Below the pieces are notes generated by a model. The model made no database searches. It was given only the letters and a program-made list of their open reading frames with translations, and was not told the DNA's origin. Positions 5,931-6,495 of a stretch of DNA of 6,495 nt are shown piece after piece. The stretch is from Bacillota bacterium. Its GTDB lineage: Bacteria > Bacillota > Bacilli > Thermoactinomycetales > DSM-44946. The position numbers and the translations under genes are program-made. Each line of letters starts with the position of its first letter. Positions within the stretch are counted from its first letter, which is position 1. The stretch spans positions 1 through 6,495 of the forward strand of contig JAJYSD010000078.1 of the NCBI GenBank assembly GCA_021793745.1. Direction: 5' to 3'.

Positions 5931-5949
5931 CCCTAAGGGGTATGGGTAT
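5928..5949. promoter_or_regulatory. CsoR/CstR-family operator of the sulfur operon
   Basis: ATACCCTAAGGGGTAT (5928-5943) is an inverted repeat with exact 6-bp arms ATACCC and GGGTAT around a 4-bp centre. It is followed directly by a further GGGTAT half-site (5944-5949). This is the form of operators bound by CsoR-family tetramers: copper-sensing CsoR, persulfide-sensing CstR and formaldehyde-sensing FrmR. Given the sulfur genes it controls, a CstR-type persulfide sensor is the best guess. It overlaps the -10 box, so bound protein should block transcription and reactive sulfur should relieve it. The regulator gene is not in the window. Confidence 0.7.
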
Positions 5950-6071
5950 GTGGTGTCGATTTCTTGACGAAACGGAGAAGAAAAAAGAAACAAAGCAGGA
6001 GTCCCCGGGTTTTCGAACGTCCGGTCTTTCCACCCGTCCGTGCAAGAGCGCGGGGGATGGCGTCGGAAATT

Positions 6072-6085
6072 CCGGCGCGCGCCGG
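6072..6085. repeat. 14-bp GC palindrome
   Basis: CCGGCGCGCGCCGG is a perfect palindrome just downstream, in the minus-strand sense, of the terminator at 6096-6125. GGAAATTCC (6065-6073), a second small palindrome, abuts it. It could be a protein site or simply GC-rich chance; no promoter is attached to it. Confidence 0.3.
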
Positions 6086-6095
6086 CCGATGGCAT

Positions 6096-6125
6096 AAAAA
6101 ACCCCCGCCCCGTTAAGGGAGAGGG
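6096..6125 (-). terminator. Intrinsic terminator on the minus strand
   Basis: On the minus strand CCCTCTCCC (6125-6117) pairs with GGGGCGGGG (about 6111-6103) across a short TTAAC-type loop, with one mismatch and one wobble, and is followed by six T residues (6101-6096). This is a classic intrinsic terminator. It separates the upstream minus-strand transcription unit, ending at 6387 or later, from the sulfur operon promoter about 165 bp further on. Confidence 0.78.
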
Positions 6126-6127
6126 TG

Positions 6128-6340
6128 ACAAGCGTCAGGCGATTCTCCACGAGGGGGCTCGCCTCCCCCGGCATAAAGCGGGAAATGCCTTCCGGCCCTT
6201 GATCGGGAGGCGGGAAGTTTCAAATCCCGGCCACGGCTGCCGCGAAACCGGGACTGCTCCCGGAGGACTCCTTCCGCCCGGATGTTCCCCGCCGGAGGAA
6301 ACACACCCCGATGCGGCCAACGAATGTTTCCCGCATCCCG
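6128..6340 (-). other. Hairpin-rich non-coding segment, possible structured RNA or long 3' untranslated region
   Basis: No convincing gene is visible here on either strand. Several strong inverted repeats are: GGGGG 6153-6157 with CCCCC 6165-6169; GGAA 6181-6184 with TTCC 6190-6193; GGCGGG 6209-6214 with CCCGCC 6288-6293, which could close a multi-branched domain; CCGGGA 6248-6253 with TCCCGG 6258-6263; and GATGCGG 6308-6314 with CCGCATC 6329-6335. On the minus strand the segment leads straight into the terminator at 6096-6125, so a minus-strand RNA would be bounded by it. High GC content alone produces many hairpins, so this is a candidate only. No known riboswitch could be matched. Confidence 0.35.
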
Positions 6341-6360
6341 TAAGCCTCGTTTAAGCCTCG
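6339..6360. repeat. 11-bp tandem duplication
   Basis: TAAGCCTCGTT occurs twice without a gap (6339-6349 and 6350-6360), just beyond the stop codon of the minus-strand partial gene. It is probably a replication-slippage duplication; a functional role is not evident. Confidence 0.8.
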
Positions 6361-6386
6361 TTCCGGCATCGGCGCTCCCGGACCCA

Positions 6387-6495
6387 TCACAGCAGAAGCT
6401 GCACCTTCCGCTGCAGGGGTTTGTCGTAGTAGCGGCCCTTGGTCAGCTGTTCGATAAAGGGGCGCATCAGGTCCGCTTCGGTGGATACAAACCTT
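6387..6495 (-). CDS. C-terminal end of an unrecognised protein (cut by right edge)
   Basis: The minus strand is open from the window edge to a TGA at 6387-6389, giving 35 codons. The visible end includes STEADLMRPFIEQLTKGRYY followed by DKPLQRKVQLLL. It is charged and helical-looking, with GC-rich third positions like the neighbouring genes, which supports real coding. I do not recognise the family. It points in the same direction as the sulfur operon but is separated from it by about 500 bp, a terminator and the operon's own promoter, so it is a separate transcription unit. Confidence 0.6.
   Translation of the reverse strand, partial: RFVSTEADLMRPFIEQLTKGRYYDKPLQRKVQLLL

Noticed and set aside
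3594..5936. 780-codon plus-strand open frame spanning the whole sulfur operon
   Set aside because: It is antisense to four genes with recognisable families and ribosome binding sites. The composition is biased, and it crosses several gene boundaries, which no real gene here would.
5962..5999. Plus-strand promoter starting at TTGACG (5964-5969)
   Set aside because: No acceptable -10 box lies 16-18 bp downstream, and there is no plus-strand gene to serve.
6209..6235. tRNA-like T-arm (GTTTCAAATCC)
   Set aside because: The stem spacing is wrong, and there is no D-arm, anticodon arm or acceptor stem at the required distances.
6180..6300. Possible cobalamin riboswitch on either strand
   Set aside because: GGGAA-like and CCGG-paired elements are suggestive, but the conserved ACTGT core and the B12 box are absent or badly degraded. 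On the plus strand no gene follows.
6040..6354. Plus-strand 104-codon open frame and overlapping minus-strand frames in the right intergenic region
   Set aside because: There is no ribosome binding site, the composition is Arg/Gly/Pro-rich as expected from random GC-rich DNA, and the frames run through the terminator and hairpins.

Overview
The window looks like chromosomal DNA of a fairly GC-rich, Gram-positive, Bacillales-type bacterium. The GC content points towards a lineage such as the Thermoactinomycetaceae, but this is an inference from composition and gene content only. Supporting signs are strong AGGAGG-like ribosome binding sites, a close BmrA-type ABC exporter, a Bacillus/Listeria-type rifamycin phosphotransferase relative, and a Firmicutes-style DsrE-TusA-SQR-DUF1641 sulfur cluster. 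There are seven genes, two of them cut by the window edges. No mobile element, CRISPR array, tRNA or rRNA is visible.

Left part (1-3311): two divergent genes that look like drug resistance. On the minus strand (1-1260, running off the left edge) lies the N-terminal 420 residues of a rifamycin phosphotransferase / PEP-synthase-like enzyme. On the plus strand (1554-3311) lies a complete BmrA-like multidrug ABC half-transporter. The 293-bp gap between them holds a perfect 18-bp palindrome overlapping the probable -35 of the minus-strand gene, a probable promoter for each gene, and potential RNA hairpins in both leaders. The layout suggests one repressor-type protein could read drug exposure for an inactivating enzyme and an efflux pump together. 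No regulator gene lies in the window.

Middle and right part (3468-5888, minus strand): a four-gene operon in transcription order DsrE-like protein, TusA-like sulfur carrier, sulfide:quinone oxidoreductase (SQR)-like flavoprotein, DUF1641 protein. Gaps are 12-39 bp and every gene has its own ribosome binding site. It reads as a sulfide / sulfane-sulfur handling unit: SQR would oxidise sulfide to sulfane sulfur and pass electrons to quinone, while TusA and DsrE would carry persulfide sulfur on single cysteines. In front is a perfect TATAAT box overlapped by an ATACCC-N4-GGGTAT palindrome, the form of a CsoR/CstR-family operator, which suggests induction by reactive sulfur species. bmrA and this operon converge; a clear hairpin terminator follows bmrA.

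Right end (5950-6495): about 440 bp without a gene, then the last 35 codons of an unrecognised minus-strand gene (6387-6495). The non-coding stretch has a good intrinsic terminator on the minus strand (6096-6125). Upstream of that is a hairpin-rich segment (6128-6340) that is either a long 3' untranslated region or a structured RNA.
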